Counted from the first letter of the stretch, positions 1-11,845 are shown. The stretch: 64,000 bases of DNA from Mesorhizobium sp. SARCC-RB16n (GCF_008520305.1 NZ_ML703262.1:1-64000), one strand, 5' to 3'. Notes: generated by a model not told the origin, from the sequence alone. A program made the numbers and translations.

Positions 1-159
1 GTCAACACCGTTCTCCGATGTTTTTGAACTTTTTGCGACAGAAATTTCGGGCGGGCCTTGTGGATAGCCGGCTGCCCCAGGGGAACAGCGGATTACAGCA
101 GGAGGAGGCCACGAAGGAGCCCTATTGCCGCCGCATTGCCGTTCGACACCAGGGCCAAC

Positions 160-196
160 AAAGAGGGTGCAAGCACAGCCGTGCAATGCCCTCTTT
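160..196. terminator. Hairpin in the leading intergenic region
   Basis: An 8-bp perfect stem (AAAGAGGG at 160-167 with CCCTCTTT at 189-196) encloses a second small stem (GCAC/GTGC) and ends in TTT. This fits a terminator for a transcript entering from the left, or part of a small RNA. The rest of 1-328 shows no convincing gene; the short frames there have no recognisable product. Confidence 0.4.
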
Positions 197-328
197 ATGA
201 GCCTCGTAAGGGAGCGCGCGAGAGCCTTATAGATGGAGGCACGCCCGCCCGCTTTTCACAGCGCTCTATAAGAGAAGTGCACAAGGGGAATTCGACCGGG
301 GCCTGAGGCTTCGTTGACTTAACCTGCC

Positions 329-2371
329 GTGACAGGCAAATGTCATGGCCACAACAAAAGCGACAAGCCGTTCCGCCCGGGGAAGAAGCAGCCTTTCTGG
401 ATGCCAGACACGGAAGATGTCATAGCCGAACTCGGCAACGAGCCGCCGCTTATCGCGGATGGCCGCAGCGGCCCGCCCGATCGGCGTGAGGTTTCTGCGC
501 GCTGGCTGTCGGGAACATTTCTGACAGGCGTGACCTCGAGCGTTCTGATGGGCGTCGCGTTGTTTGCCGCGCTTGACGGGCGGCAGCAACTGGCGACTCC
601 ACCCGAGATCGCGGAACTGATTGGCCTCGCCAGCAATGGCGATTCCGGCGAAGTGGCAAAGACGACCAGACTGGTGGCGCCGCGTCAGATCGCCAAGGCG
701 AAGGACCGCCGACGCATGGAAGTGTCGATGGTCACCAAGGTCGGCGATCGCGACGTCATCCACACCATGCCTTTCGTGCAGATCAAGATGGCACTCGCCG
801 CCGGCCACACCACCAGCCGGCCTTACCCGCCCTTCGACCCCATGCAGGTTTTCGGCGACGACAGCGACGATACATCCGCGCAGCCGGCGACGGCCTCGGC
901 CGCCTCCGGCCAGATTTACGGCGCCAAGGTCGAAAGCGAGATGAGCCTGAAGACCCTCGATTTTCCGATCGAGACGGCTTCCTTCGACGAAAAGAGCGAC
1001 CTGTCCGCCGACGAGGTGGAAAAGGTGGTGCGCGAAGCCGGCACCGACCTCAGCGATGGCGCCGTGCAAGTGGCTTCGCTCCACTATGTCGATCCGCAGC
1101 GATTCGGCGAGGCCTTTGCCGAGAGCATGGCCGGGTCCTACGACGTGAAGATCGTGCCGGAAAACGTCTCCGTGTCGCCACGAGCCAACGCAGACGACAA
1201 GGCGCCGGCTTTCGCCGAGGAAATCATCCCCTTCTCCAAGGACACAGACCTCACCGAGGCTTTTGCCGATTCGGGCTACACGGGCGAAGATGCCACCGGC
1301 ATGGCCGAAGCGATCGCCAAGCTGCTCAACGCGCCGGCGCTCAAGGCAGGAACGGTACTGCGTGTTGGTCTCGAGGTTCATGGCGACGCCGCCAAGGTCG
1401 TGCGCACCAGCGTCTACGACAAGACCACGCATATCGTCACCATCGCGCTCGACGATCGTGGCCAGTACGTGCCGGCGCAGGAGCCGGAGCCGAATCCCGA
1501 ATTGCTGACGGCGTTCGACGATTCGTCGGCGCCGGTGGTGGTGCGCGGCAATCTACCCAACGTCTATGACGGCATCTACCGCGCCGCCTACTCCTACGGC
1601 ATGTCCAAGGCGATGACCGAGCGGCTGATCAAGCTCCTGGCATCCGATGTCGATTTCCAGTCCCGCCTCAACCCATCCGACCGCCTTGAAGTGCTGTTCT
1701 CGCAGCCTGATGGCGATGACCAGACTTCGGACAGTTCGGAACTTCTCTATGTCTCGGCGACGTTCGGCGGCATGACGCGCAACTTCTACCGCTTCCAGAT
1801 GCAGGACGGCAGCACGGACTATTTCGATGAGGACGGGTCGAGCGCCAAGCAGTTCCTGCTGCGCAATCCGTTGCCCGCCGGAAAATTCCGCTCCGGCTTC
1901 GGCGCCCGCAAGCACCCGATCCTTGGCTATGTCCGCATGCACACTGGCGTTGACTGGGCAGCCCCGATCGGTACGCCGATCATTGCCGCCGGCAACGGCG
2001 TCATCGAGAAGGTCGGCTGGGCCGGCGGTTACGGCAAGCAGATCATCATCCGCCACGCCAACGGCTATGAGACGTCGTACAATCACCAGAGCGCCTTTGC
2101 CAAAGGTATGGAGCCGGGCATGCATGTCCGCCAGGGTCAGACCATCGGTTATCTCGGCCAGACCGGCCTCGCCACTGGCCCGCACCTCCACTACGAACTG
2201 ATCGTCAATGGCACCAAGGTCGATCCGATGCGTGTGCGCCTGCCGGTCGGCAAGGTGCTGAAGGGCGACGATCTCGTCGCCTTCAAACGCGAGCGCGAGC
2301 GCATCGACGATCTGCTGAAGCAAGAAGACGGCAATTCCCTGAAGGTCGCCAGCGCCAAGATCGAAGGCTGA
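329..2371 (+). CDS. M23-family (LytM/peptidase-like) murein endopeptidase, membrane anchored
   Basis: This is a 680-residue protein predicted to cut peptidoglycan peptide cross-links in the periplasm. A basic N-terminus is followed by one membrane segment near residues 70-92, then a long periplasmic part. The M23/LytM domain lies at about residues 510-620. It keeps the zinc ligands HTGVD and HLHYE, so it should be an active enzyme rather than a degenerate EnvC-like activator. The start is uncertain: GTG at 329 keeps the basic leader, while an in-frame ATG at 401 has no well-placed ribosome site. It is convergent with the MFS gene, only 3 bp away, and both stop codons lie inside one hairpin. 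Confidence 0.85.
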   Translation: MTGKCHGHNKSDKPFRPGKKQPFWMPDTEDVIAELGNEPPLIADGRSGPPDRREVSARWLSGTFLTGVTSSVLMGVALFAALDGRQQLATPPEIAELIGLASNGDSGEVAKTTRLVAPRQIAKAKDRRRMEVSMVTKVGDRDVIHTMPFVQIKMALAAGHTTSRPYPPFDPMQVFGDDSDDTSAQPATASAASGQIYGAKVESEMSLKTLDFPIETASFDEKSDLSADEVEKVVREAGTDLSDGAVQVASLHYVDPQRFGEAFAESMAGSYDVKIVPENVSVSPRANADDKAPAFAEEIIPFSKDTDLTEAFADSGYTGEDATGMAEAIAKLLNAPALKAGTVLRVGLEVHGDAAKVVRTSVYDKTTHIVTIALDDRGQYVPAQEPEPNPELLTAFDDSSAPVVVRGNLPNVYDGIYRAAYSYGMSKAMTERLIKLLASDVDFQSRLNPSDRLEVLFSQPDGDDQTSDSSELLYVSATFGGMTRNFYRFQMQDGSTDYFDEDGSSAKQFLLRNPLPAGKFRSGFGARKHPILGYVRMHTGVDWAAPIGTPIIAAGNGVIEKVGWAGGYGKQIIIRHANGYETSYNHQSAFAKGMEPGMHVRQGQTIGYLGQTGLATGPHLHYELIVNGTKVDPMRVRLPVGKVLKGDDLVAFKRERERIDDLLKQEDGNSLKVASAKIEG

Positions 2372-2383
2372 GACTCAGCCTTC
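2363..2383. terminator. Bidirectional terminator-like hairpin overlapping two stop codons
   Basis: GAAGGCTGA (2363-2371) and TCAGCCTTC (2375-2383) form a perfect 9-bp stem around a 3-nt loop. The last three bases of the left arm are the stop codon of the M23 gene, and the first three of the right arm are the reverse complement of the MFS stop codon. It probably serves both converging transcripts. Confidence 0.6.
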
Positions 2384-3940
2384 GTCCTGCCGAGGTTCGG
2401 CGCGCCGCGACCACGGCAGCGCTTCGCCGGAAATGGTCGTCCACGCAATGACAGCGGAAAGCAGGCATAGCAGCGTAGTCACCGAGGCGACGGCGGAAAA
2501 GGCGGCGTCGCTGGCGGCGATCCTCGCCGCATCGAGCGCCGGCGCAAGGCCGACCGGCGCCGGTTCACCGAACCCAGGCACGCCGGGCGCGGCCTTTCCC
2601 TCCAGGCCATTGGCGTAGATCCAGGCGGCAAGCGACCCCATCGCCGCCACCGCGATCAGGCCGCCGATGCGTGAGACGGCGTTGTTGATGCCGGAAGCCG
2701 CCCCGGTATCCTTGTCTTCCACCGCCGTCATGATTGCGGTCGACAATGGCGACACGACCAACGCCATGCCGAACCCCATCAGCGCCATCAGGGGGAAGAT
2801 GCCAGTCCAGAAATGGTGAAAGCCGGCATGGGCGAGCAAGGCAAGCCCGGCGAAGGCAATCGCCACGATCAAGCTGCCGCAGGCAATGGGAAAACGTGGC
2901 CCGATACGGTCCGACAGCTTGCCGACGGGTCCTGACAAAAGCGCGATCGCTGCAGACACCGGCAGGAAGATGAAGCCGACCTCGGCTGTGCTCAGCCCCC
3001 AGCCGGCGATCAGTAGCATCGGCAGGTAAAAAAGGTTGGCCGACAGCGCGAAATAGAGGAAGAAAGTCGCGACATTGGCGCCTGCGAAAGCGCCGATGCG
3101 AAACAGGCTGAGGTCGATCATCGGCTCGCGCTGCCGCTGCTCGAACAAGATGAAGAAGACAAGCAGCACGGCGCCGGCGACAATGCTTGGACCGGCCATG
3201 TGGCTCTCGCCGCTGGCGCTCATCGAAGTCAGCCCATAGGCGAGCGCGCCGAATGCAAGCGTCGCAAGCGCCCCACCGGCAAGGTCGAGGCTGCGTTTCT
3301 CCGTCGGCGCATCGGCCGGAATCTTGGCGAGCAGCAGATAGATCGAGATCAGGCCGAGCGGCAGGTTGACGGCAAAGATCGCCCGCCAGATGCCATCGCC
3401 GAAAGCCGACAGCACCAGGCCGCCGAGCACGGGGCCGAGAGCAGTGGTCAGCGCCGAGGCCGCCGCCCAGATGCCGATCGCGCGGCCGCGCTCTTTTTTC
3501 GGATAGGCTTTGGCGATGATGGCAAGACTGCCTGGCACCATGATCGCGGCCCCGATGCCCTGGAGTGCGCGAAACGCGATCAGCACGACAGCATTCGGCG
3601 CCAGCGCACAGGCAAGCGAGGTGACGACGAACAGAGCAATGCCGGCCACGAACGCACGGCGCAGCCCGAACCGGTCGCCTGCGGCACCGCCGGCGAGGAT
3701 CAGCGCCGACAGCGTCAGCGCGTAGGCATTGGAAATCCACTGAGCCTCGGCAAGGCTGGCGCCGAGGTCGACGCGGATCGCCGGCATGGCAATCGCCAGG
3801 ATCGATCCGTCGATGAAGCCGAGCGCCGAGGCCAGGATCGCCGCGATCAACACATAACGCCGCTGCGCTTGCGGGCAGAACGTGCCGTTCGTGAGCGGAG
3901 CGGTCAGCGGAATGGCGGCGGCTTCATTGGGTGAATGCAT
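2375..3940 (-). CDS. MFS drug-efflux transporter, DHA2 (EmrB/QacA) type
   Basis: This 521-residue inner-membrane protein has about 14 hydrophobic segments, typical of the 14-TM DHA2 family of proton-driven exporters. Visible family features are the loop-2 motif GDRFGLRR (about residue 85) and the motif-C-like AAASALTTALGPVLGG in the fifth segment. Full length is normal for the family. The ATG at 3940 is preceded on its strand by an AGGTGG-like site. No adaptor protein or regulator lies beside it, so the substrate cannot be inferred. Confidence 0.85.
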   Translation of the reverse strand: MHSPNEAAAIPLTAPLTNGTFCPQAQRRYVLIAAILASALGFIDGSILAIAMPAIRVDLGASLAEAQWISNAYALTLSALILAGGAAGDRFGLRRAFVAGIALFVVTSLACALAPNAVVLIAFRALQGIGAAIMVPGSLAIIAKAYPKKERGRAIGIWAAASALTTALGPVLGGLVLSAFGDGIWRAIFAVNLPLGLISIYLLLAKIPADAPTEKRSLDLAGGALATLAFGALAYGLTSMSASGESHMAGPSIVAGAVLLVFFILFEQRQREPMIDLSLFRIGAFAGANVATFFLYFALSANLFYLPMLLIAGWGLSTAEVGFIFLPVSAAIALLSGPVGKLSDRIGPRFPIACGSLIVAIAFAGLALLAHAGFHHFWTGIFPLMALMGFGMALVVSPLSTAIMTAVEDKDTGAASGINNAVSRIGGLIAVAAMGSLAAWIYANGLEGKAAPGVPGFGEPAPVGLAPALDAARIAASDAAFSAVASVTTLLCLLSAVIAWTTISGEALPWSRRAEPRQDEG

Positions 3941-4092
3941 GCCACCTAATTAGGCCGCCGGCGTGCCGGCAACAACCAGCCAGAGGCTTGTTGTCCTTGA
4001 ACCCAGCCATATTGCCAGGGACCGTATCTGCCCCGATGCAAACCGCGGCAGTCATGCTAGATTTCCCAAGAGCCGCGGGCGGGGGGAAATCG

Positions 4093-4725
4093 ATGAAGCA
4101 TCCACTCGAAGCATCGGTTGAGGGGCGCGGCCGTATTGTCGGTATTACCGATGGCGTGTTCGCCATCGCACTCACCCTGATCGTGCTCGAGATCAGGGTG
4201 CCGGTCCATGAGGCGATCCATTCCGAACACGATCTGCTTGTCGCAGTCGCGGCACTGGCGCCCCGCTTCCTCACCTATGCCCTGAGCTTCCTGACCCTGA
4301 CCATCTTCTGGTTCGGCCAGCAGGCGCAGCATGGTTTGATCGCCAGATCCGACAGACGGCTGGCCACGCTGAACCTGTGCTTTCTCGCCTTCATCGCGCT
4401 CTTGCCGTTCTCGACCGACCTTCTGGCCGACTTCCTCGAGTTCAGGACCGCGGTGCTGGTTTACTGGCTGAACCTGCTGATGCTCGGCGTCACGCTGTTC
4501 GCCAGCTGGCGCTACGCGGATAAGAACGGCTTTGTCGCGGAAGATGTCGACGCGCAAACGAGGCGCACGGTCTATCTGCGCATCGTCAAGGCGCAGATCC
4601 TGTGGGCGGTCGGCGCCGCACTCTGCCTGATCAACCCGTTGCTCAGCGTCGGCTTCATTCTGGTCGTGCAGTTGATCTATGCCGCGGCGCTACGCAGCTC
4701 ATTGCTGCGCAACGTCATCGGCTGA
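4093..4725 (+). CDS. TMEM175-type (DUF1211) membrane channel family protein
   Basis: The product from ATG 4093 is 210 residues, the usual length of bacterial TMEM175/DUF1211 proteins, which are reported as potassium-permeable channels. The hallmark segment is ITDGVFAIALTLIVLEI near the N-terminus, a variant of the family's (F)SDGVFAIA motif. At least five further hydrophobic segments follow. An open frame extends upstream to 3931, but its sequence is not hydrophobic and does not resemble the family, so the later ATG was chosen. It stands alone between a convergent transposition-free L,D-transpeptidase gene and a divergent MFS gene. Ion selectivity is inferred from the family only. Confidence 0.75.
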   Translation: MKHPLEASVEGRGRIVGITDGVFAIALTLIVLEIRVPVHEAIHSEHDLLVAVAALAPRFLTYALSFLTLTIFWFGQQAQHGLIARSDRRLATLNLCFLAFIALLPFSTDLLADFLEFRTAVLVYWLNLLMLGVTLFASWRYADKNGFVAEDVDAQTRRTVYLRIVKAQILWAVGAALCLINPLLSVGFILVVQLIYAAALRSSLLRNVIG

Positions 4726-6213
4726 AGGTCCGCCAACGAATTCCACGGTAACGCCTGGCGACACCAGCTTGGCGAGCTCGCGCGCGTCCCAGTTCGTCAG
4801 GCGCACGCAGCCATGGCTTTCGGTCTTGCCGATCTTCGACGGCTCGGGCGTTCCGTGGATGCCGTAGGTCGGTTTGTCCAAGGCGATCCAGACCGACCCG
4901 ACAGGTCCGTTGGGGCCTGGTGGAACGGTAAGAATCTTGTCGTTCTCGCCCTGCTTGAAATTGATGTTCGGATTGTAGGTGTAGTTCGGGTCGAGCGCGA
5001 TGCGCGACACGGCGTGGATGCCGGTGGGCGACGGCGTGTCCGCCGAGCCGATGGTGGCGGGATAGGCCGCTACCAGCTTGCCGCCCGCATCGTAGGCGTA
5101 CACCTCTTTCTTGGTCTTGTCGGCGACGATGCGCACGACCGGCGTCGACACCAGCTTGCCGAAATTGGCGACCTTGATGATCGTGCCGGGGCGGTTGAAG
5201 TCGAGGCCCTTGTTGATCGACTTCAGATAGTTCTCGTCCATGTGGAAGCGCTCCGCCAGCGCCTCGGTGACAGAGGTGTAGCACATGCAGTTGAGCTGCG
5301 CCTTCTGGCTGTAGTCTTCCGGGATCGACGCGACGTAGGGCCCGGCTACGTCCTCCGCCGTGATGGTGTAATTGGCGAACGCGTCGCCGCCGGATTGCGA
5401 GAGTGCAGTCTGGATGCCGACCGCATCGGTCGATTTGAGGCTGCTGCCGTTAATCTGGTTGTAGGCTGCCAGCGCCTTGTCGACGTTCGAACCGAAGCGC
5501 CCGTCGATAACACCAGGCGAAGCACCACCTCGGTCGAGCAGCACCTGGAGCGCTGCCACATCCTGGCGTGCGCCCAGCGAAAGCGACGGATCGACTGATG
5601 TCTTGCCGCCAGCTGTTGGCGGCAATGCCTGGTCGGAGGGCGCCGCCTGTTCCGTCGGAGCTGCCGGCTGGAGGGGGTCTATCGACGCCTCGTTCAGCGG
5701 CTGGCGCTTGATGGTGCCCGGCTTTGCCGGCTGCGGCGCATCGGGATAATTGTTGTCGTAGTTGCCTTCGTCCTGCGGTGCCGGCGGATAAGCATCGACG
5801 GAATTGTTGCTGTCAGGATCGTATTCGTCGGCTGGCGGCGGAATGACCCGGCCTTCCTCTTCCAGCTGTCTGCGGCGGAAGCGCGCCATGTCCTGGGGAT
5901 CGTCGAGATAGTAACGGTCATCGTCGGGGGCGCGGCCAAGTTCACGCATCCGGCTCTCGCGGCCCAGCGCCCGCCGGTCGAGCCGTGTCTGTGGCGGCTG
6001 GATGGCGATCACCTTGCCGGTATCCGCATCGACGATGACGCGATTGCCCCTGGCATCGTAGTAGATATCGAGATTGCCGTCCTGGGCGAGCAGAATGCCG
6101 CCGCTCTCGGCGCGGACAGGCTCGGCTGCGCCGTCATGCGACGGCGCCGCGAACGCGTTGGACAACCCCAGTCCCGCAACAAGCGCCGAAAGGGTGAAGA
6201 TAGTGCGCAGCAT
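4699..6213 (-). CDS. L,D-transpeptidase (YkuD) with peptidoglycan-binding domain
   Basis: This 504-residue exported enzyme should form 3-3 peptidoglycan cross-links or attach proteins to the wall. A signal peptide (LSALVAGLGLSNAFA) begins at the ATG at 6213; 38 residues of extra open frame upstream are not secretion-like and were discarded. A low-complexity Asp/Pro/Ala-rich linker follows to about residue 215, then a PG_binding_1-like segment (residues ~215-260) and a C-terminal YkuD domain. The catalytic signature HGTPEP...SHGCVRL is complete, with its Cys nucleophile in SHGC. The 3' end overlaps the TMEM175 gene by 27 bp on the opposite strand. Confidence 0.9.
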   Translation of the reverse strand: MLRTIFTLSALVAGLGLSNAFAAPSHDGAAEPVRAESGGILLAQDGNLDIYYDARGNRVIVDADTGKVIAIQPPQTRLDRRALGRESRMRELGRAPDDDRYYLDDPQDMARFRRRQLEEEGRVIPPPADEYDPDSNNSVDAYPPAPQDEGNYDNNYPDAPQPAKPGTIKRQPLNEASIDPLQPAAPTEQAAPSDQALPPTAGGKTSVDPSLSLGARQDVAALQVLLDRGGASPGVIDGRFGSNVDKALAAYNQINGSSLKSTDAVGIQTALSQSGGDAFANYTITAEDVAGPYVASIPEDYSQKAQLNCMCYTSVTEALAERFHMDENYLKSINKGLDFNRPGTIIKVANFGKLVSTPVVRIVADKTKKEVYAYDAGGKLVAAYPATIGSADTPSPTGIHAVSRIALDPNYTYNPNINFKQGENDKILTVPPGPNGPVGSVWIALDKPTYGIHGTPEPSKIGKTESHGCVRLTNWDARELAKLVSPGVTVEFVGGPSADDVAQQ

Positions 6214-6364
6214 GGTGGCGAAACTCTCCCGGTCCGTATGTGCCGCCGCCCGGCATTGTCCAGTTCGGCGAACCCCTTCGCCAGCAAACCAGTTACCCAC
6301 CATATGGTTCCAACATGAACCGGGCATGAAGATGGCGGTTTTCCGGCGCCTCGACGAATATTAG

Positions 6365-6730
6365 CTAGCCTGTGCCGAGCCCAAATTCCTTGGGCGCCTG
6401 CTTCGTCAGCTTCAGGGCGACCAGGCGATGGCTCTCGCGCAAATAGTCCTTCAGCGCATCATCATCCATGCTCTGGCTTGTCTGACGCTGGATCCACTTC
6501 ATGCCGCGGGAGGCAAGATAAGGCGCCGGCCGCAACCCTGGCTGATCCTTGAGCACATCATAGGCGATGTCGGAACATTTGAAGGTCACGAACAGCTGCT
6601 GCCCATGATCCCAGCCACCGATCGCAAACACCTTGGTCCCGACCTTCCAGACATGGGCGCCGCCCCACTGCACCACGTGGTTCGTTGCAGGCAGCGAGGC
6701 ACAGAAGCCGTTGTAGTCGTCCAGCGTCAT
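6365..6730 (-). CDS. MmcQ/YjbR family protein
   Basis: This is a 121-residue cytosolic protein of the YjbR/MmcQ (DUF419) family, which adopts a CyaY-like or double-wing DNA-binding fold. Family signs are the N-terminal NGFCASLPAT segment, HVWKVGTKVFAIGG in the sheet, and the LRESHRLVALKL C-terminal helix. The length is normal. The molecular role of the family is not established. It is followed on the left by the L,D-transpeptidase gene, but the 150-bp gap argues against tight co-transcription. Confidence 0.8.
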   Translation of the reverse strand: MTLDDYNGFCASLPATNHVVQWGGAHVWKVGTKVFAIGGWDHGQQLFVTFKCSDIAYDVLKDQPGLRPAPYLASRGMKWIQRQTSQSMDDDALKDYLRESHRLVALKLTKQAPKEFGLGTG

Positions 6731-6780
6731 CCGCGCCCCCTGATATGAAAACGCCGCGCGCCCAACTGGGCCCGCGGCAC

Positions 6781-6803
6781 TCTAAAGCGCGGCGCGCTTT
6801 AGA
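6781..6803. repeat. Perfect 23-nt palindrome downstream of clpB
   Basis: Two 11-nt arms (TCTAAAGCGCG and its exact reverse complement) surround a single central base. It lies between the clpB stop and the yjbR start and could fold in the clpB transcript as a terminator or mRNA-stabilising stem. Confidence 0.5.
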
Positions 6804-6815
6804 TCTTTGGTTTAA

Positions 6816-6860
6816 TGCATGTCGTTGTCCCAAACCGAGGTCAGTTTGGGGCGATATGCA
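6816..6860. repeat. Rhizobial palindromic intergenic repeat (hairpin)
   Basis: A 45-nt imperfect palindrome: TGCATGTCG pairs with CGATATGCA and TCCCAAAC with GTTTGGGG around an 8-nt loop. This type of stem is, from memory, a common dispersed intergenic repeat in Rhizobium and Mesorhizobium. It sits 4 bp beyond the clpB stop codon and probably forms the end of its mRNA. Confidence 0.6.
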
Positions 6861-6864
6861 TCGA

Positions 6865-9471
<2,607 letters not shown>

Positions 9472-9564
9472 ACCTGTCTCCTTCCGTCACCGGCCCGCTT
9501 AGCGGCACCGGATCAGATTGCGGTGACGGACCCGCCCATTCGAGCCGGATCCTGTTCCGCCCAG

Positions 9565-9593
9565 ATATGGTGCATGGACCTCGGTCCCTCAAG
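9565..9593 (-). promoter_or_regulatory. Candidate RpoH (sigma-32) promoter of clpB
   Basis: Read on the minus strand, CTTGAG (9588-9593) is followed after exactly 17 bases by CCATAT (9565-9570). This agrees with the alphaproteobacterial RpoH consensus of CTTG, about 17-18 bases, then CYTATNT-like. It implies a 5' leader of roughly 85-90 nt before the ATG at 9471. Confidence 0.7.
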
Positions 9594-9642
9594 ACGTCCC
9601 GATATCGGCAAACGCATAATATTCCACCGCTACCCAAACGAA

Positions 9643-9668
9643 AACGGCGGAGATTTCTCCCCGCCGTT
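9643..9668 (-). terminator. Rho-independent terminator of the DUF4167 gene
   Basis: On the minus strand an 8-bp GC-rich stem (AACGGCGG/CCGCCGTT) closes a 10-nt loop and runs into TTTTCGTTT. It starts 24 bp after the DUF4167 stop codon. Confidence 0.65.
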
Positions 9669-9691
9669 CAATGTCTTGCAGTGCCGTTCGA

Positions 9692-10666
9692 TCAATTATC
9701 GATGTCGACGATCACGGGTTCGGCGCTGCCGCTGTCGACCGGAGCCGCGGCCGTCTCGCCCGCATTGCCGCTGCCGCTCTCGACCTGGTCGGCATTGGTG
9801 CGCGGACGGCGGGGACGGCGCGGGCGCCGGGCGGCACTGCTTTCGGCGGCCGCCTCATTGAGTTCGGCCTGGGCTGCAAGACCTGCTGGCGAAAAATTCT
9901 CGAATCGTGGAGCCGGCTCGGCTGCCGCGACCGTCTCGGACGGCGAAGCGGGCTCTGCCTGAGCTTCCGTCTGCGCCGAGGCCTCGTTGCGCTGCTGCTG
10001 ACCGCCTTGCTCGGCGGAAGCATAGTCGCGCTGGCCATTCTGGCCGTAGCCGCCGTTAGGACGACGATCGCGATGGCGCCCGCCATTGTTGTCGCGGCCG
10101 CTGCTGTTGCGCCCGCCATTGTCACGGTTGTCGCGACCGCTTTCCCGGTTCAGCGCAACCTCCGCCGGCATGCCCTCGATCACCGGCTGCGGGCCGGCAC
10201 CATGGTTGACCACCGGAATTTGCGGATCGGAAGCGGCGCTGCCGCTGTTGCCGGCGCCACTGTTGCCAGCCCCGCTGTTGCCAGCCCCACTGTTGCCAGC
10301 ATTGTCGAACTCGTCGCGATCATCGTCGCCGTCGTCGTCGAACTCGTCGCGCGACTGCTGGACGTTCTGGATCGGCATCTGCGCCTGCGCGGCGGCAATG
10401 ATGCGGTTGTAGTGTTCGGCATGCTGGAGATAGTTTTCCGCCATCACCCGGTCGCCGGAGCTTTGCGCGTCACGGGCCAGGGTGGCGTATTTTTCGGCGA
10501 TCTGCTGAGCCGATCCACGGATCTTCACGTCCGGGCCGTTGCTCTCGTAATTACGCGTTAGCGGATTCGGGCCCTTGCGGTTGTTGTTATTGTTATTGTT
10601 GTTTCCACCGCCGCCGCCATTGTTGTTGCGACCGCGCATGCGCCTGTTCTGCTGTTGTGGCCTCAT
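9692..10666 (-). CDS. DUF4167 domain-containing protein
   Basis: This 324-residue protein is a standard member of the prmC/prfA neighbourhood in Rhizobiales. The conserved DUF4167 region covers about residues 30-105 (RKGPNPLTRNYESNGPDVKI, then a helical stretch ending HAEHYNRIIAAAQAQ). The remainder is low complexity. The N-terminus has runs of Asn and Gly, about residue 125-145 holds four tandem GNSGA-type repeats encoded by a 15-bp repeat, and the C-terminus is Arg/Pro/Ala rich. Basic, disordered composition suggests nucleic-acid or ribosome association, but no function is established. Confidence 0.85.
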   Translation of the reverse strand: MRPQQQNRRMRGRNNNGGGGGNNNNNNNNRKGPNPLTRNYESNGPDVKIRGSAQQIAEKYATLARDAQSSGDRVMAENYLQHAEHYNRIIAAAQAQMPIQNVQQSRDEFDDDGDDDRDEFDNAGNSGAGNSGAGNSGAGNSGSAASDPQIPVVNHGAGPQPVIEGMPAEVALNRESGRDNRDNGGRNSSGRDNNGGRHRDRRPNGGYGQNGQRDYASAEQGGQQQRNEASAQTEAQAEPASPSETVAAAEPAPRFENFSPAGLAAQAELNEAAAESSAARRPRRPRRPRTNADQVESGSGNAGETAAAPVDSGSAEPVIVDIDN

Positions 10667-10966
10667 TCGACTCTCTTCATCTTGAAATTTTCGAAAACTC
10701 GTTACGAACGGAGGCGCTCATGCAGCCAGCCGTTTCGTTTCTTCACCGGCGTTCGCCCGCATCAATTGCGTTGGCGCCACGTGCCATCCTGTTCCGGTTA
10801 CATCACTTGCCGGACGATTCCCGCACGAAGCTTGGGCGTCGTTTGCGCAAGAAGGCAGCTATATCCAAGGAAACCGAATCGCTAAGAGCACTGCCTGCTT
10901 CGTCTCATCCGGTAAGGCGACCCTAGCTGCATTCCCCGGCATTGCCAAGCGCTTTTTTGCACTGCG

Positions 10967-11845
10967 TCAAGACGTTCCCCGTTGAAAAACAAGAACCCTG
11001 TCGTTTCCGCCGAGATCGCCAAACACCTCACCGCCCGCGTAACCGGCTGCGCGAAATATATCATTGACGTCGTTGCTTTGCGTGTGGCCGATCTCGACCG
11101 CAATCCTGCCTTCGGCTTCCAGAAACCTTGCCGCCTCGGCGGCGATGATCCTGTAGGGGTTCAGCCCATCCACGCCGCCATCCAGGGCCAGGCGCGGGTC
11201 GAAATCGCGGACTTCGTCCTGCAGATTTCCAATGTCTCGGGAAGGTATATAGGGAGGGTTTGCGGCAATTACATGGTATCGGCCGGAAACTTTTTCGAAC
11301 CAGTCCGACTGGGCCGTCGTGAATCGGTCGCCGAGCCCGAACTGCCCGGCATTGCGGGCCGCCATTGCCAGCGCGCCGGCGGAGATGTCGACACCGGTGG
11401 CGGTCGCGGCCGGCACGACGCTCAGCAGCGCCAGGGCGATGGCGCCCGTGCCGGTGCCGAGATCGAGGATACGGCATACACCCTCCCGCGCGACCATTGC
11501 CTTGACGAAGGGCAGCACCGCCTCGACCAGCGCTTCGGTGTCCGGCCGCGGCTCCAGCGTCTCCGGCGACAGCGACAGGCGCAAACCGTAGAATTCGCGA
11601 TAGCCGAGGATGCGATGCACCGGCTCGCCACCGGCTCGCCGTCTCAGGGCGCCGTCGATCGCGGCGATGGCGTCCCCATCGATCTTGCGCTCGGGGTCGG
11701 CAATGGCCTGCGTGCGCGTCGTGCCTGAATAATGCTCGACGATGAGCCGCGCATCGAGCGCGGGATCATCGATACCGGCCGCGGCAAGCCTGGCTCGCGC
11801 TTTCCGCAGCAGCGGCCCCAGCGCCTCGGGCGGATGGTCAGCCAT
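10967..11845 (-). CDS. prmC: Release-factor glutamine methyltransferase PrmC
   Basis: This 292-residue SAM-dependent enzyme methylates the Gln of the GGQ motif in release factors. An N-terminal helical domain (1-85) is followed by a Rossmann methyltransferase fold with the SAM-binding motif [15 protein letters not shown]. The diagnostic NPPYIP substrate motif lies near residue 190. Its start codon overlaps the 3' end of prfA by 8 bp, so enzyme and substrate are translationally coupled. About 300 bp downstream, before DUF4167, hold no convincing gene. Confidence 0.97.
   Translation of the reverse strand: MADHPPEALGPLLRKARARLAAAGIDDPALDARLIVEHYSGTTRTQAIADPERKIDGDAIAAIDGALRRRAGGEPVHRILGYREFYGLRLSLSPETLEPRPDTEALVEAVLPFVKAMVAREGVCRILDLGTGTGAIALALLSVVPAATATGVDISAGALAMAARNAGQFGLGDRFTTAQSDWFEKVSGRYHVIAANPPYIPSRDIGNLQDEVRDFDPRLALDGGVDGLNPYRIIAAEAARFLEAEGRIAVEIGHTQSNDVNDIFRAAGYAGGEVFGDLGGNDRVLVFQRGTS

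Noticed and set aside
58-306. Possible small protein before the M23 gene
   Set aside because: No good ribosome site, no recognisable sequence, and it overlaps the structured hairpin.
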